Below are positions 23,786 to 38,700 of a DNA stretch of 64,000 nt, piece after piece. Every line of letters begins with the position of its first letter. Position 1 is the first letter of the stretch. This DNA is from Wuchereria bancrofti (taxonomy: Eukaryota; Nematoda; Chromadorea; Rhabditida; Onchocercidae): positions 18,208,561 through 18,272,560 of the forward strand of contig SSBO01000012.1 of assembly GCA_005281725.1 (NCBI GenBank), written 5' to 3'. Under the pieces are notes generated by a model, which saw only the letters and a program-made list of their open reading frames with translations, was not told where the DNA came from and searched no databases. Position numbers and translations under genes: made by a program.

Positions 23786-26700
23786 CAGTTATAAATTGTA
23801 ATAATTGCTCTCACCCATGATGGACATGAACAATTCCATTTGCAGTTTCTCAATCCTTTTCTACTTTATATAAGGTCAACTTTATGTTTGATAGTGAATC
23901 AGTAATTATCATCTTTGCTGTACTACTTAATCGGCATTCAGTCTAATTTAGTTCACTGTTCCCAGTCATATTCAAATTATTTTATTACAAATTTGTAAAC
24001 TCTTTTTAAATGCCCATCATCGGCCATCATCCACCTTTGACTTTTATTTATTTTTTGAATGTGATTTGCTCACTAAAGGACAGAATTAATTTTTTCCTCA
24101 TTTTCACTGGATTTCTTACAAATTACAATGTGATAGTTTGAGAAAAATACATTTTGATATTTTGAATTGCAGAAGGTTGCTAAAGATGTTCGTTTTCTTT
24201 GCATTTTCTCACATACTTTTTATCAAAAGAAAAAAGAAAGAAAAATAATACTTTGTGTAAATTGGAAGCTTGCAGGAATTCCAAAAAATGTTTTAAACTT
24301 TTAAAAATTGCTAAAGATAAATGCTGCTTCTGGTACCACAATAGGACCGAAAACTTATCGATAGAGCGTTAATAAATTCAGCAATATTTCTGATCATTGA
24401 AAAGCAATGGTATTTCAATTCCTCTTTATTTAATCTTCTGAATGTCACTCTTAATCTGCACGCAATTCTGTGTTTTAGGGCTTAATTCAAAGGGGTCATC
24501 CCATCCAAGATTAGCCTAATTCGGATATCACCAGATGTGTTGCCTGCACTGGATTTTCCGGAAAAATCAGAGAAAAATTCTGACAAGATAATGAAACCTA
24601 ACATGATATGAAGTCGTTCATTGATGACAAATGCAATTTATAAAAAGCATTCAAGTCTAAATGATGATCAGTAGAGTGTTTGGCCAAAAAGACCAGCAGT
24701 CATTGAACAAATTTTAAAATGGAAGCAATTTTTGACGCCTACCTCTAATGATTTAGAACCAAGCAAAAGGCTAGGAAAAAATTGGGAAGACAAGAATGTT
24801 GGAAGAGAAATAAAGGCAATGTGAAAATGTGTGCAAATCTACCGTCCTTCAATCGAGGTGTCTTTCATATATACAGTCGAAATTATTCATCAGCAGGAGG
24901 AACAGAGGTGTGGACAAGGAAGTGAGAGCATTAGAGAGAAAGAAGTGCAAGAAATCAGGAAAGTAGAAGGAACGGTTTGTGTTCAAAGAGGCAAATCCAG
25001 AGTGGAAACAGAAGCTGAAGAGGAGGAAGCTTTTAGAGGAAAGCCAGCAGCACATCATCCGCATTTCTTAGCGCAAACGTCTGTAACTAATCGTACTGAT
25101 CCATCACCACGTCACTACTGCTACACTCCCGCCATCGCCACCGCCACCGCCACGGTCACCATCACTGTCTCCACCTGCAATATCGCTGTCACTGCCGCCA
25201 TTACTGCTCTAACTGTACCTCACCTGAATAATTATTGCACGGGTATCTTAATGAATGAACAATATTCTACAACATGCAATGATAAGCTCAAGAAGACGAT
25301 AAGAAATGGGGCCGCACTTAATGGAGTGGATATGACTGTGCACGACAGTTCTTCATCAGATTTATATGTTCACAGCTCAAGTTCTGGTGGATTAGAAAAT
25401 ATAGATCCTGAGATAAACTCCAAGAAAGGTAAGGGCCAACAAAAGAATTACCTGAAGGAGAGAGAAAAGATGGAGAAAAGCGATGAAGAAGAAGAGGAAG
25501 AAGGTATAAATGGGCGATTGCCAATCCGGTTGATTCATCAACCATCGGAAGAAGGCTTTCATCAGGTTGTCAAATTTACGAAACGTGCAACACGAAGAGG
25601 AGAAAAGGAACTTCCAAAAGCAAAATCATTTGCTTTTGCTGAATTTAGTGAAGAAGAAAAATCCTCATCAAAAAGGGAAAACATTAGTTCTATAGCAATT
25701 AGCAGGGATTCAACAAGTCAAGAATTAGATAATTACACCACTTTCATAGAACAAAATTTAGATGCAGGTATTCGGTTTCAATCTGAATATTGTAAGCCAG
25801 ATGATAAAACCTATCTGAAGTCTGCTAACGCTAACACTAATAGTTATTACTTGAACTGTGACACTACAGAACTGCAGCATTTGAACTGTGAATCAGTTTG
25901 TGCCGAATCGGAAGTGCTTGATGAAACAATGATAGAAGCTGATAACTTACCGCAGCAAATACACAAAAAACACGATCAGCAGGAATGTGACAGAACAAAA
26001 ATTTGTCTCGAGAACTGTGGCTCACAAACGGATGAAGAATCGAAAATGTTTGTTTGAGCTTCTTATTTAAATCTTTATAAATTTTAGTTGGTCTCGAATT
26101 CAATGGCCAGAAATTTCCTAAGCTTCAAAATGATTATCAATCCAGTCTAAAGTTTTTTGCAACATTTGTGACTATGATTTGTTTTTGTCAGCTGAGTTTT
26201 AGTCTTTCATTCGTGCAATTTATGTATATAAGTGGATTTCGATCGATCCTGGCTTACTTTACTGCAAAGAAGTTTACTGTTACTCTTTCAGTCTTTCAGC
26301 TGTTTGTGAAGTGACCTTTCTTATTTCTTCTCGATGACTCATTACACGTAGCTTTAAAAAATAGTAGAGCGGGTAGCAAAGTGATTTAATTTGTTTTCTT
26401 TTATATAGCAATTGAAAAAATTGTCTCGATAGTTTTTATTATCGGGCTGATATATTCTGATATGATATGTGCAGCAGTTCAATGCACATGCAAATTAAGG
26501 TAATTATTTCTTGTTAATCTCATAAAGATATTTAAATATTTTAAAGTAGTGCTTGTTAACGTGGGCACACTTCCCGATCAGGATGAGATTTTTATAGGGA
26601 AATATTGCTCATCAAAAAGTAGCTTTCACATTTATTCACTCTCTGGAAACTTCTTTTCTTACTTTGTCGTTGTAATATTTTTAAAACCAAATGAACGTAC

Positions 26701-29700
26701 TCGCTGCGTCACCTGACTTCCCTGCACAAAGGAACATTTTTTTTTGAGTCGCTTTTTTTTATATAATAATGAGACTCAAAATGCAAAGTGCGAACAGCAA
26801 TTTTGAAATCGATATAATTTCTTTAAAATAGAAGGTTTAGAAGAAGAAAAAATTAGCTATTTTTATTTCAATTTAAAATATCTTTAAAAAAGTTCAAAAT
26901 TTCCATCATTCAGCAATTTACTGAGGCTAGTCATTATTTCTTCAGTATGTTATTTCTCCTTTCCCTCATTATTTCTTCAGTATGTTATTTCTCCTTTCCC
27001 TATCTTTTTCGTCACTGTTATTTTGAGAACAATAAAATCTGAAAACTGCTAACTGCATTGGGATCTATGCTAAATAAAATATCTGTTACCTAGTCTGTTT
27101 AAACTTTCAAGTAGGTATTTTAAATATTTGCTAGATTTAAGAAATGAGAGAAATGTACGTGTACGCTGATGTGATCATAAGATTGAAATGCTTGTTATGT
27201 TCAGATTCACCTCAAATTTCTATGACAAATCGTATTTGTTATACTTACATTTTGCAGATTCCATACTCATTTCAATAATATTTGCTGAACCAAAGAAAAT
27301 ATCAAAGTCCACATTTTGTCCACCATCCTCACAAATGTAACTGTGAACCACTGGTTTTTTAATTTCAAGAAATTATTTCCTCCGTGTTTTTTATAGCTCC
27401 AGAATGTTCAAGTAATAAAAATCAAAACTCATTAGCATCCGTATTTTTAACACAAAATCTATTGAACGCTTCTCTACTCACGCATTTATTATGGAGTCCA
27501 AAATTATTAAAGTCTAAAGTTTCCACAACTGGAAGTTCTGAAATTCTTAAACAATCAATTGATAAGTAAAAATATTAGTACTTCAAATGTTATTAACAAA
27601 TGTGACATGCAGAAAGCACAATTATGGTTATTAACTAAACCTTTTAGTTCGCTATTGCTACCGTCTTTCTGAGCTTAATGTAGCGATGATTTGAAATAGC
27701 TATCAATTTGATAGCAATCTTCAATACTAAATACAATAGGAAGTGATCAAGTATGTTTCTGGAATATTAAAGGACTTTTCTAATACTTCAGAAGTGCTTT
27801 TGTAAAGATGACTTTGAGGAGTTCTGCAATGTTAATTATGTTCTAGACCAATAAAAAGCAATAAATGCTTGTAGTTCCAAACTTGGCATACGATTGAAAG
27901 ATGTAAAATGTGAGATTTATTGGTCATTTAGCACATCTGAGCTTTCAGCAAAACTCTTCCACTATGTGTCCGATTGCTTCTTGTTTGCTATTTTAGTAAC
28001 ATTTATCATACATAACTTCAGTTCAACTTTTGTGTATTATCAGTATATAACAGTATATATCAATATACAGTATTATCAGGATGTGTTTCCTTTGTTCTTT
28101 AATCTTATTCAGTCATTTATACTATTATTTTCACCTTCTATCTTTTCTAACTGCTTCAGCTGACTTTTTCTATTGGAAATTAAACTCTGTTGGAATATTT
28201 CCGGCAAATCACTCTGAGATTTCAATCAATAAAGGCAAACATTGCCAACTGATCTACTATTCGAAGGTGTCTTCTCCAACGGTTCCCTTTCTGGAAATGA
28301 AACAAGGCTCATTTCATCTTTTCTTATTTCCCACTCATCAAATCTATTAACTCCTCACTCTAAGATTTCAACTAATGAAGGTAGACACCCTCAAACTATT
28401 TAGGAACTTATTTTCAGCGCTGAACTCGTCACTTTATAATATAAATTCTTATTAAAAGGACCGATTGTTCTGTTTTCCGAAAATCATTTCGAAAGTAATT
28501 GAAACGCTAATTTTAACTGAGAAAGAAAGGCTCCTATTTGCATCTGAATTGGATATTGTATTAAAACTAACTGTTTTAATACAATACAATTGTGATTAAG
28601 CCAGTTGGGTTTGACATATGTTTAAAAAGACAAAAAAAAAAAAATGTGTTGAATAAATCTTTTTTATTTCTTTTTACTTTCTGATCATAATGACAAACTG
28701 TCATAATCTTTATGCCTCTATCTTCTGATATTCATTCATTTAAAAATATTGTCTTCGCTAATTTACTGCACTAAATTTGTTTTTCCCTTCTTTCATTCGC
28801 ATAACCAACGTTAATCATTCAAAGTACGCTGACTTCAAGCTAATGTTCAGCTATTTGCTGAAATTTTGTGAAAAAATAATTTCGTCTAGTTCATTCTCTT
28901 AATTTCAGTTTTCTTTAGAGTATTATACTAACCAAAAATTTATGAGGAGGAATCGGAAACATCAGAAAATATAAAGTAGAACCACTTACTTTATCATAAT
29001 TTTGTGTGAAACTTTTGCTAATGGAAGTTTGACACAAAAATGAACTTTTTGATTAAGTTCTACGAATTTTTCAGATCTACAACTCTGTGGAAAACGATAG
29101 CTAACAAACCAACTCAGACCCAAGTGATATTAAAAAAGAAACGATGCCATGAATGCTTTGCTGATGCTGTTTTTAATGCTGCTGACAGGTTTTCACTTTT
29201 TTCTCATAAAAATCTGCATTTGATCAACTTATCATCCCATCTGTTAACAAAACATTTCCTTTTCGATTCTGGCATTCTAATTCTCACCTAAATTGAACCT
29301 TTTATCATATTGCAGCATCCATTAACATATCTCACTCAAAATCTGCCAACTAGAGTTGATCGTGAGATATTCCGGATGAGATATATGTGATATTCCTTAA
29401 TATCGCTTTCGAAGAGAGGATAAGACATATTTCTTAAGAATCAACCACTGATGATAATTCGATTGTTGTTTAGGGGCTGATATAAGATTTCAACGAGACC
29501 TATTGCACAAAAATATCAGCATAACTGCTTCACTTTGGATAGCAGTTGTTCATAATGCGACTACTTATCTTACAATTTCAAATCTTACCAGATTTCATAT
29601 CTTCAAATCGATTGAAAATTTCTCAGTTTATCGAGTGTCATCAACAATTCCGACGGTTGAATCAACATAATCCAACTGTCATTTAGAGTTGTGGGATAAT

Positions 29701-32700
29701 TAATGTAGAAGTTCGAATGGAATTTCTTGGATTTTTCTCGATCAATTTTTTTCAACACTTTGAATTTATCCTAATTTATTATTTGGGGGTTATCTAGATA
29801 TCAAAGTTTCTAGTCTTTTCTGAAAATTTTGTCGTTCATCCAGCGAATTAATTTTAGAATTCTATAAAATCTGTATTTTTAACTATACCAAATCCATATC
29901 AGCGCATTGCATTTGATAATTTCTATATGAAATTCAATGGGCTGATCTTGTAAAATTTCATTTGTTTGAGAAATTTCGAAGTATTTCGCAATTAACTCAA
30001 TTAAAAGCAATTCGTAGAAAAATGGAGCCACTCTTTTAAACAATTTTCTCTGTTCATAGGCATCAATTACTTTGTACTGAGCACTTAAATTCAAATGGAA
30101 TGGAAAAGAAATGAGATTCAAAAAGTGGTGTGATGGTAGTGAATGGTGACATCTCATCTGAATTTACTTTCAATACACTTTGAAATTGCATCTTTTAATG
30201 CTGCTCCATCTTCTCCTCCTGCTTTCCTCTTCATTTCCTCCTTTTCCCATTATCTTTTATTGAAACTCGTTCCGGCAAAAATGGTCGTTAAAAACTCTCC
30301 TCCTCTTCTGTCCTTACTGAATATTTACTTTTGACGCAGCAATATGTTTACTTAACAATTCTTTGCTATCAAAGGTCTCGAAAAACTCTGCACATTTTAT
30401 GACTATATTTTGTTGTAGTTTAAGTGAATTTACAGTCTTTTTTTCTCGAGAAATTGCATATTTTCCATTGTGCACTTGCAAGAATCATTTAGATGTCCAT
30501 AAAAATTGGGCCTTTCTCCTTCTTATGAGAAAAGTTAGAAAGATTGGCCTAAAAGACGTAAGGTATGAAGGATTTGGATACTTGACACACGTGGATTTGA
30601 GGATGAAGTGATTTTGATTTAACAAATCAGTGCTGTTTTTTTTAAATTTTCGAAAAATGGATTGAATTACTACAAAAAAGTGTAAAACAAGTGAAAAACT
30701 TGTTTTTCCAAAAAAGAAACTGATTTCATGTGCACTCACTCAGTATGTATGATTTTTTTTTTGCCTAGCAAACAGTATTTATGGATGAAAAGGTCGGTTG
30801 ATTCTTTTTTGTAGAAGAATCTACGAATCCTTTCCAGAATTTAACCGAATGCTCCATTTGTTGGGAATTAGCCCGCGAGTTTGACATAAACTTCTGTATT
30901 TTTCATTTAAATTCTTCGTATCTCTTTCTATGCTCGCCGAAGAATAAATTTTCATGAAGTGCTGAACGGTTTACACTAAATACACTCATTCTTTTAAAAA
31001 TGGTAGTGTACTGTCGATCATATTTTCTCTCTTTTATAGTTTTTTTTTTTTAATTTCGCCATCAGGAAACAAGTTTTATTCTTAGATTTATTTTACATGT
31101 TACATAAGGGATAATTTTCAATTTTAAGACTGTATAAGCTCATTATTTACTGAACTTGCGTTGATTAATAAATATTTGTTTAGTTGAAGTTTTGAAAATG
31201 GTTTTCAGCTTCATTTCACTTCAAAATTATTCAAGCGTTGCAAACCCCACGCTTAAATGTAAGAAAGGTTACAACTTGATGTCACGCCTTTGCAAAACAA
31301 ATAATCATAAACTACGCAATACATTGTGTCTACCGATTCAACATCATTTAGATAAGGATTTTAAAAGTAACGAAGAATATGGATGGTTCGTTGGATTTTT
31401 TGCAAAATTATAATATTCATTCATCAAATAAGCTATTGAGAACTACCGGTTAATTAGAGCTTACATATATATACCACTTAAATTCTAGCTCATAAGATCA
31501 TAACGATCGATGTTCGCACTACTACCATGATTTTTTTCTAGCTATATCGTTCCATTCTTTCTCTTTACAATTTTCTGATAAGGCTCAAAACATCTGGATA
31601 AGTTCTTCTTTCTAATGAGATAACAAGAGTTTTTATTGCTAATACAAACAATGCAATACAGAAATTTGATCAGAGACCTACTTTTGATCTTAGGCTCATT
31701 GCCACAGTATAGTCTGTGGTTACTATATCTTCATTTTAGGGTATTTTTTAAAAGTCTTTCTTCTGCTTAATGACATGAGAACTTTGTAAACGATCGAATC
31801 CTATGAACATTAAGCATATACTTATATTTATTACATAATGCAATCAATCACTGATAAAGTAGAATAACAATTAAATTAAATTGAATTAAATTAAATTAAA
31901 TCTATTGCACAGATCAGTTACTTGATTTTGAAGGCACACATTTCTTGTAATAACTTTTTCATTGAATAAAGTTTAGTATAATCCGGGATAAACATAAGAT
32001 AATTCAGTATATTGTCATGCAATTATGTGTGACAATTACTTACATCCAATCTAATTTAAGCTAATCGGGTACCATTCAGAATTCATCTTTCTACATCATA
32101 TCAATATAGAATATGTGTTAAATAGTTATGCAGAAATCCTCTCAATACACTGCTCCCGTATCCTACTATTCGATCCATTATCTTCGTTTCAGCAGGAGGC
32201 AAAAATCTTTTTGACCTTTATCTTTAATCTATTCTCTGAACATAAAAGGAAGAGCAGAACGAAGATGGGATCATAAAACTTTCTAATAAACTTATTTCTT
32301 AACCACTTAACCAGTGAAGTACATACGTAGTTCTATTGTAAGCTTCGTTTCGTAGTGAAAAAAGAGTTTACTGGAATAAGAAATCTCAAATTATAGTATC
32401 TTTATTAAATTAATAGGACTTGTACAGACTGTACAAAAATTTATCTAATTTAATTTTACTAAATTTATTCTCTTGTTAGTTTTTTCTTTTTATTGGTTGC
32501 TTTCAACAAAATCAACACTTTCTCCACATTGATCTTATTTCTTTAGTTTTAAAATGAATCTCTTGATCATCTCCCTCATGTTTATACTTCTTAAACATTT
32601 GATTAGCCCTAATTATATTTCCACTACCTGAAATTATCAATTCTTAACTACTCATATTTATTTAGTATTTTAGTAAATAAATCGGAAAATGCGTTACGAA

Positions 32701-35700
32701 ATTATGATGATGGCTGTAAATATATGAGTGGGTACTGTAAATATTTAGTTCAAATAATATTTTTTAACTTGAATCCAATAGAGAGCCGAAATTTAAAGAA
32801 AAAGGGTTTGACTCAGTAAGTTAAATTGTTTTTTTACGTTTCATGTTTTTGGAGCAACTTTTGAATTTGTCAAAGGCTTCTTAAAAAAGCGTTATAAAGA
32901 ATATTCAGTGTTGTCCCTAAAATATAATATATTTTCGAAGATATGCATAATTTTAGATTTGTTTTTATCATTGAAACTTTATTTCCAAACTCTTTCTTTT
33001 TTCTAAATTACCTTCAGTACCTGGAAATTTTCAAAAATGTTTAATGGAGATGATCAAAGTTAGAAAATCTTTTTTTTTCTTCAAATAAATTTTTTTTACT
33101 GTGAAAGTGAAATTTTTACTGTGGAATTTCATTAGCCATTGATTTGGATGTTAAGCTTTCTTCCACATTTATCACTGATTTTTCCAGCACAGTTCAGCAG
33201 CAACAGGAATCGCTCGACAAGAATAGAGCTTTCATTATCAGTGACCCACAACATTGTTCGGTCTCCGCTACACTTTCTTTGGGCAGACCCAAAAAATTAT
33301 TCATCAACAAGGTTTGCGTTATTTTCCTAGCCTTCATATTACGAATTCCTTCTCAGCAGTAGCTATTTAATAATAATGATGGCTACATTCACTACTACTA
33401 GAATAATGTTAGTAGTTGTAAGTATTGAATAATGGTAGAATGGTGTCATATGAAATGGCGAAAACAAAAGTAGCAGAAATCAGGTGGCAGAGTTAAAAGT
33501 GTCATCGTTATTTTAATAGAAGCGCATGATATTAGGTACATTTCATTACATTCATGATATTATGTGTGATGTATCGTTAGGCAGTGAAGAATAACGAGCA
33601 GTCTTCAACTGCAGGCATTATTCATTCATGGTACTATTATGATTTCAATATTATTAGTCATAGTGACATTTTGAGTAATGTTTGATTACCTTTGAGCGAC
33701 AGTGTGTCCATAAGCTTTGCAGTAATAAAAATGTCGTTTTCATACTGATATTATCCAGTTAACGCATTCATCTCCCAGTTTACATTTCAATCCTTTTAAA
33801 AGTTCCAAATTTTTATTCCTAAAAAGTAACATTTAAGAAATAAACATAAGTCAAAATGATAAATTGTAAATAATTAGATGAACAAAATGAATTTTGAAAC
33901 AACTTTATTCCATTGTGTTATTTATTAAGCCTGAGCTCTTTTTATATACCTCTTGTGTCACTTCTTTAAAGTTCGTGACAGAAAAGAAAAGATATTCCAA
34001 TTTTCAAAGCAATTCCAATTTTATTAGAACGTAACAGATGATTAATGAAAGCACCAGATGAAAATAAAGAAATAATAAAAACAGAATAAGTTTATGAATT
34101 GTTTACAATTCAACAGAAGCTTAACTTTTTTTTGCTTAAATCCTTTTCTTTTAAATTCTTTTAAAAGTTTTGTGAAAATTTACGATTGCATTTTCTTGTA
34201 AATGCATTTGTTAAAATATCTTTAGAAATTAAAGAAACAAATTTTCATGCAGTTTATTATTTTGCGATACGAAATCTTCAAATGCATAACATTTAAATAC
34301 ATGAAATGATGCGAAAATTGTAATTTGCCAGACTCACTTTTTTATCATTGTTATATTTTTACAAAAAATAAATAAACAGATAAATATATCTTTTTATCAC
34401 ATAAGAAAGAGTAATGAAAAAAGTTGAAGAAAGAAGTAAGTTTACTTATTTATTTTCAATAATTTCCAGATATTTTTGCTTACATGTTATTTTTTCCAGC
34501 TTTTTAAATCACATTTTTATCAAATTGTAGGGAAAAATAGCGGAGAGAAGTAGAGCAGTAGCGACATTTCAAGCATCAACCACGATTACACCACAACGGC
34601 AGAATTTGAATAATTCTAAAGAAATCTCAACGTCTCATACCAAAATAGATCAAAAGTCAGCATTCGAAACGAAAGCAACTTCACCATCTTCAAGTCAACA
34701 TTTTCGAGACTCTGTCAACAGTAACAATGATAGTATTTCTTCACTGCTGCAACAAAACTGCCCCAAAACTGTTCCGTCTGATCCGATACCAATCAATAGT
34801 GCTGAAACAGCTTCTCTACCAAAATGTTCAGATACTGTAACACCGGAAATTACCATCGACATTCCGCATCCTGACTCGCCGCAATCAACGCTAAATTCAC
34901 GTGGATCTGATGGTTATCGTGGTGATTGTTCCTCAGTTAACAGCTTGCATTCGGCGGAGTATAAGGATGGAATGAATCGAAGACAAAATAACATTAACGA
35001 ATTCCGAGAATCTCTTAGCAGTAGGCTTAGTCGTGGATTTCTTGAATTCACTCAGGGCAGCAGTGATAGATTGCAGAAATGGAAAAATAAATTACAAAAT
35101 GGTCGGCGACACAAAGATTCTAGTGAACCACCACCTGCTAACAGGTCTTTTTTATAATTTTATTAATTTTTGACAACTGAAATCAAACAAATTTGGAACT
35201 AGTTAGATACTGATAAGTAATAAAAGACAATTTCTTATTGATGCTCTGCTCTCATCATGGGTAGGAGGATTTAACGGTGCATAAAAGTATTTGCTTTAAA
35301 TAAACCAATTAAGAGTTGTGTTAAGACGTAGCTGGACGAGAAGGATTACTTATGACACGCTTTGTCTGGTTTCATCTATCATAATATATAATTAATTGCG
35401 AAACCGTTGAAACTAATAGATGATTCCGATCAAAGGAAGAGATATAGGATATTAGGTCACAGTAGTAGTTAAGCGAGGATACAGAGAGTGACCTTCTCTT
35501 TCCCTTAAAATGGTCAACTAAAATACAGATTTCGCTGCTCGAATACCGAATTTGTGTCGTTGCCTTTCATTTATTGAGTAGTATCGTTTTTCAACATTAC
35601 AACAATATTCAGTGTTTCAATTTTGAAACTTCAAATTCTTCAAATAATTTTTATTTATTACAAAACATTTTAAAATATATAAAGCATCAAGATGAAATGA

Positions 35701-38700
35701 AGTTGAAAATCTCATACAGACTAGTGTTTTCACTTCTTAGGATCGAAATACATTTTTTTAAAAAAAAAGAAAACTTTTTTGCAGTCCCATAGGGTTGTTT
35801 ATTAATTTGGTAAATTTGTTTATCATTGCTTATTATTTATTTCCATGATTATGGAAATCTGCGATTTCTAGAAATAAGAATTGAAATACGAGAATTGCTT
35901 TGAGGGGATAAGTATCGAGCGAGCGGAACTTATCTATCACATATTCATTTTATTCATATCATATTTCTTTGCTTTGTGAGAGTTAAAGTCCTAGATTAAA
36001 TAGCCATCGAATAGTTCTGGACTGATATTCCTTATTCTTTTGCAGGAAAATGCCAACAACGAATCAAGAGCAAAATGGACATTTGTCGGATGTCGAAGTA
36101 ATACTTGATTGGGCAACACTCAAATGTGATTCCACTGATCAGGTAAATGACATAACAGGATTATTCAGAGATATAATTCAGAATTCTAAATAGAACGCTG
36201 TAAAAAGTAGTCAAATTTACATAAGTTTGCATTTGTAAAGATTTTTTCAGAGAAAAGTGAAGCTTTTTAAAATTAGTTTTTCTAAAAATTTTTTTTCCTT
36301 TTAGAGTAATTCTCCCAAAAATACTGAAATTTTTCTTTCAATATTTTTGCTTCTAAAACAAAAAATTCAGTATTTACTTATATATTGATAGCAGTATTAC
36401 TGCTATCAGTATATATATTAAATTTTTTCTTGCAATTTTTTTTAATATTACATTTCACTCGCTGCGTGACAAAATTAGCTGAAAAAAATCTAATGTTGAA
36501 AAGAACCTTTCTTTCTAAATCAAATCCTATTAAAACAATTCTACAAAGTCCTAAACTGACTAAATTTCCAGTAAGTAAACTCTATCCTTTATTCGTTTCT
36601 ACTTGAAATATGCATATTGGCACATTTTTTTTTTTTTTTTGCAAAACTCTTTTCATCTTAAAAGCTGCTGCTGAGCAATTGGATTTTTATTTAAATGAAG
36701 TTATTCAGTGCTTAACACCTTTTTGTTACTGTCTTCCAGGGATATATAACGAGGTTTACATTTAACATTCTCATCTAAACTATACACTTTTGATTGCTTT
36801 CAAAATTTCTTTTGCTATCATTTTTCAATCATATTCTACTACTTTTTGGTATTTCGTTTCACAACCTTTGTTGAAACTTCAAAATCGCTCTAAAACTTTT
36901 TAAAAAAAAAAAAACTAATTTTTTGATAAGGAAGAGAAACTTTACAGTTTCAGATACATAATGCCAAATTTTCACCAATGAGATCAGCTTTTGCACTGAA
37001 AGAAGACCGACCAAACTTAATACTGCCGACGCGATCAACCAGTGACTTCTTCTTGACAAGTGAGAGTACTGCCAGGTTTGCCTTTCCTGCTCAATATAAT
37101 CTTATAATATCAAATTTGAAAGTTAGATAACTTCAAGCCAGTATTACATGATCATCCACTGCGACTACTACTGAATAGTACGTATGCCAGATATTTCCAA
37201 AGGTTGCGAGAAGATTCCAAAAATTCAAAAGACATGTAATGTTTAAAGATTGAAGGATGGGTAGGTAAGTGTCACCTGAGGATAATGTTTGTTATTTTAA
37301 AGATTTCTTACATGTGTTGCTATTTCTGTCACTGACATCAACATGTAATCATATAATTGTTGTGTTGTTAATGCTCGAATGCTAACTGTGCTCTGAGGGT
37401 ATCAGTAACTCTGTAATACTATCTTATAATGAGGAGTATAAATAAATAAATGGGCTAACATTGAATTTTAACAATTTGTTTCGTCTTCTTAAGATTTCCA
37501 GAAATTTTAATACTTACCCTGAAACAATTTATTAAATATTTGGTGGGCGTATATATTTTTAACATATGCGTGAAAATTAACATATGCGTGCACATATGAG
37601 GATTCCCGCCCGTATACGATTAATTTTCTTCTGCATATTTCATTTTAGATTAAAGATTACTGCGAACACTTAATGAAGTTTCAAGGCCAACATAGTAGAC
37701 CTTCTCCGAGGAATATTAATATGAAAAAGTTTTTAGTAGTATTTGAATTATTCCAAAACTGTTATCATGATTTCCAGCTTTTTCTGAGTTGTGTTTTCTT
37801 TTTTGATCTCTATTAACAACCTATACACATCCTGTAGAGTGGATATCCCTTCATTAGTGCTAGACGAATAGACTCCATTGTGTAAAATTTTTAACATCGG
37901 ATAATAAGAACATCTGCAGAGATATTTTTACCTCATACTTTAAAAAAAAACGTCGAATTATTTTTTTCTTTTTATATTTTCCATAAATCAAACTTAGAAT
38001 GAAAATAGAAATTGCTATATAAAAGGAAATAAATTTGACAGTTAAGAATACTCGAAATCTTAAATTTTTTGTGATATTGAACCATGTTGTGTCCTGTGGC
38101 CACACCTAATTTATGTGGACTAGATAACAGGAACAAAGGTGAAGTACTGTAAGTGAAGTTTTGTCTTTTAATCCAAAATAGAGTATCCTGAAAGTCTTAT
38201 TATTTTAGACTAAGCTGTTCTGCTATCATTTGTTGTGATTTGTTTTCGCCCTATTTCAACCTGCGCTTCTCATCTGATTGATTCATCTAATGATTTAGAT
38301 CATTTATTTACAATTCCGTCGACCCATTTCTTACTACTTAATATACTTGTCTTTAACGCCGAATGATACAATGTCCGATCATATCCCTTCTAAACACTCC
38401 GTGCCCATCTTTGGTTCTTCTTAGTGATAGGATCTCTACTGTATTCTCCTACCATGAAAGACTTTAATGAATTTTTTTGGTCTTGAATGGTATTAATTTT
38501 TAATCTGTGTTTTAATTCGAAGCTAACTCAATTTTAAATTGGAAAAATTTATGTGATTGCTGAACTCAGTCTCAGTTTCCAATTACGTCTTTAAGTGAAT
38601 ATTCAATAGCAGTACCAATATTCTTAGTGCAGTGAGCGTAACAAATCTAATAACTAGTCGGCATTCAGACGAAAGCCTTTTCTGCAATTTATAATACTGA

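Noticed and set aside
23500..23853. 117-codon Leu-rich minus-strand ORF
   Set aside because: It is a translation of the TAA microsatellite, not a gene.
29879..30157. 92-codon minus-strand ORF
   Set aside because: It has no acceptor or donor linking it to anything and no recognisable motif. This length is expected occasionally in 64 kb.
31192..31413. 73-codon plus-strand ORF in LZTS-like intron 1
   Set aside because: There is no donor, its phase does not fit neighbouring exons, and its composition matches the AT-rich background.
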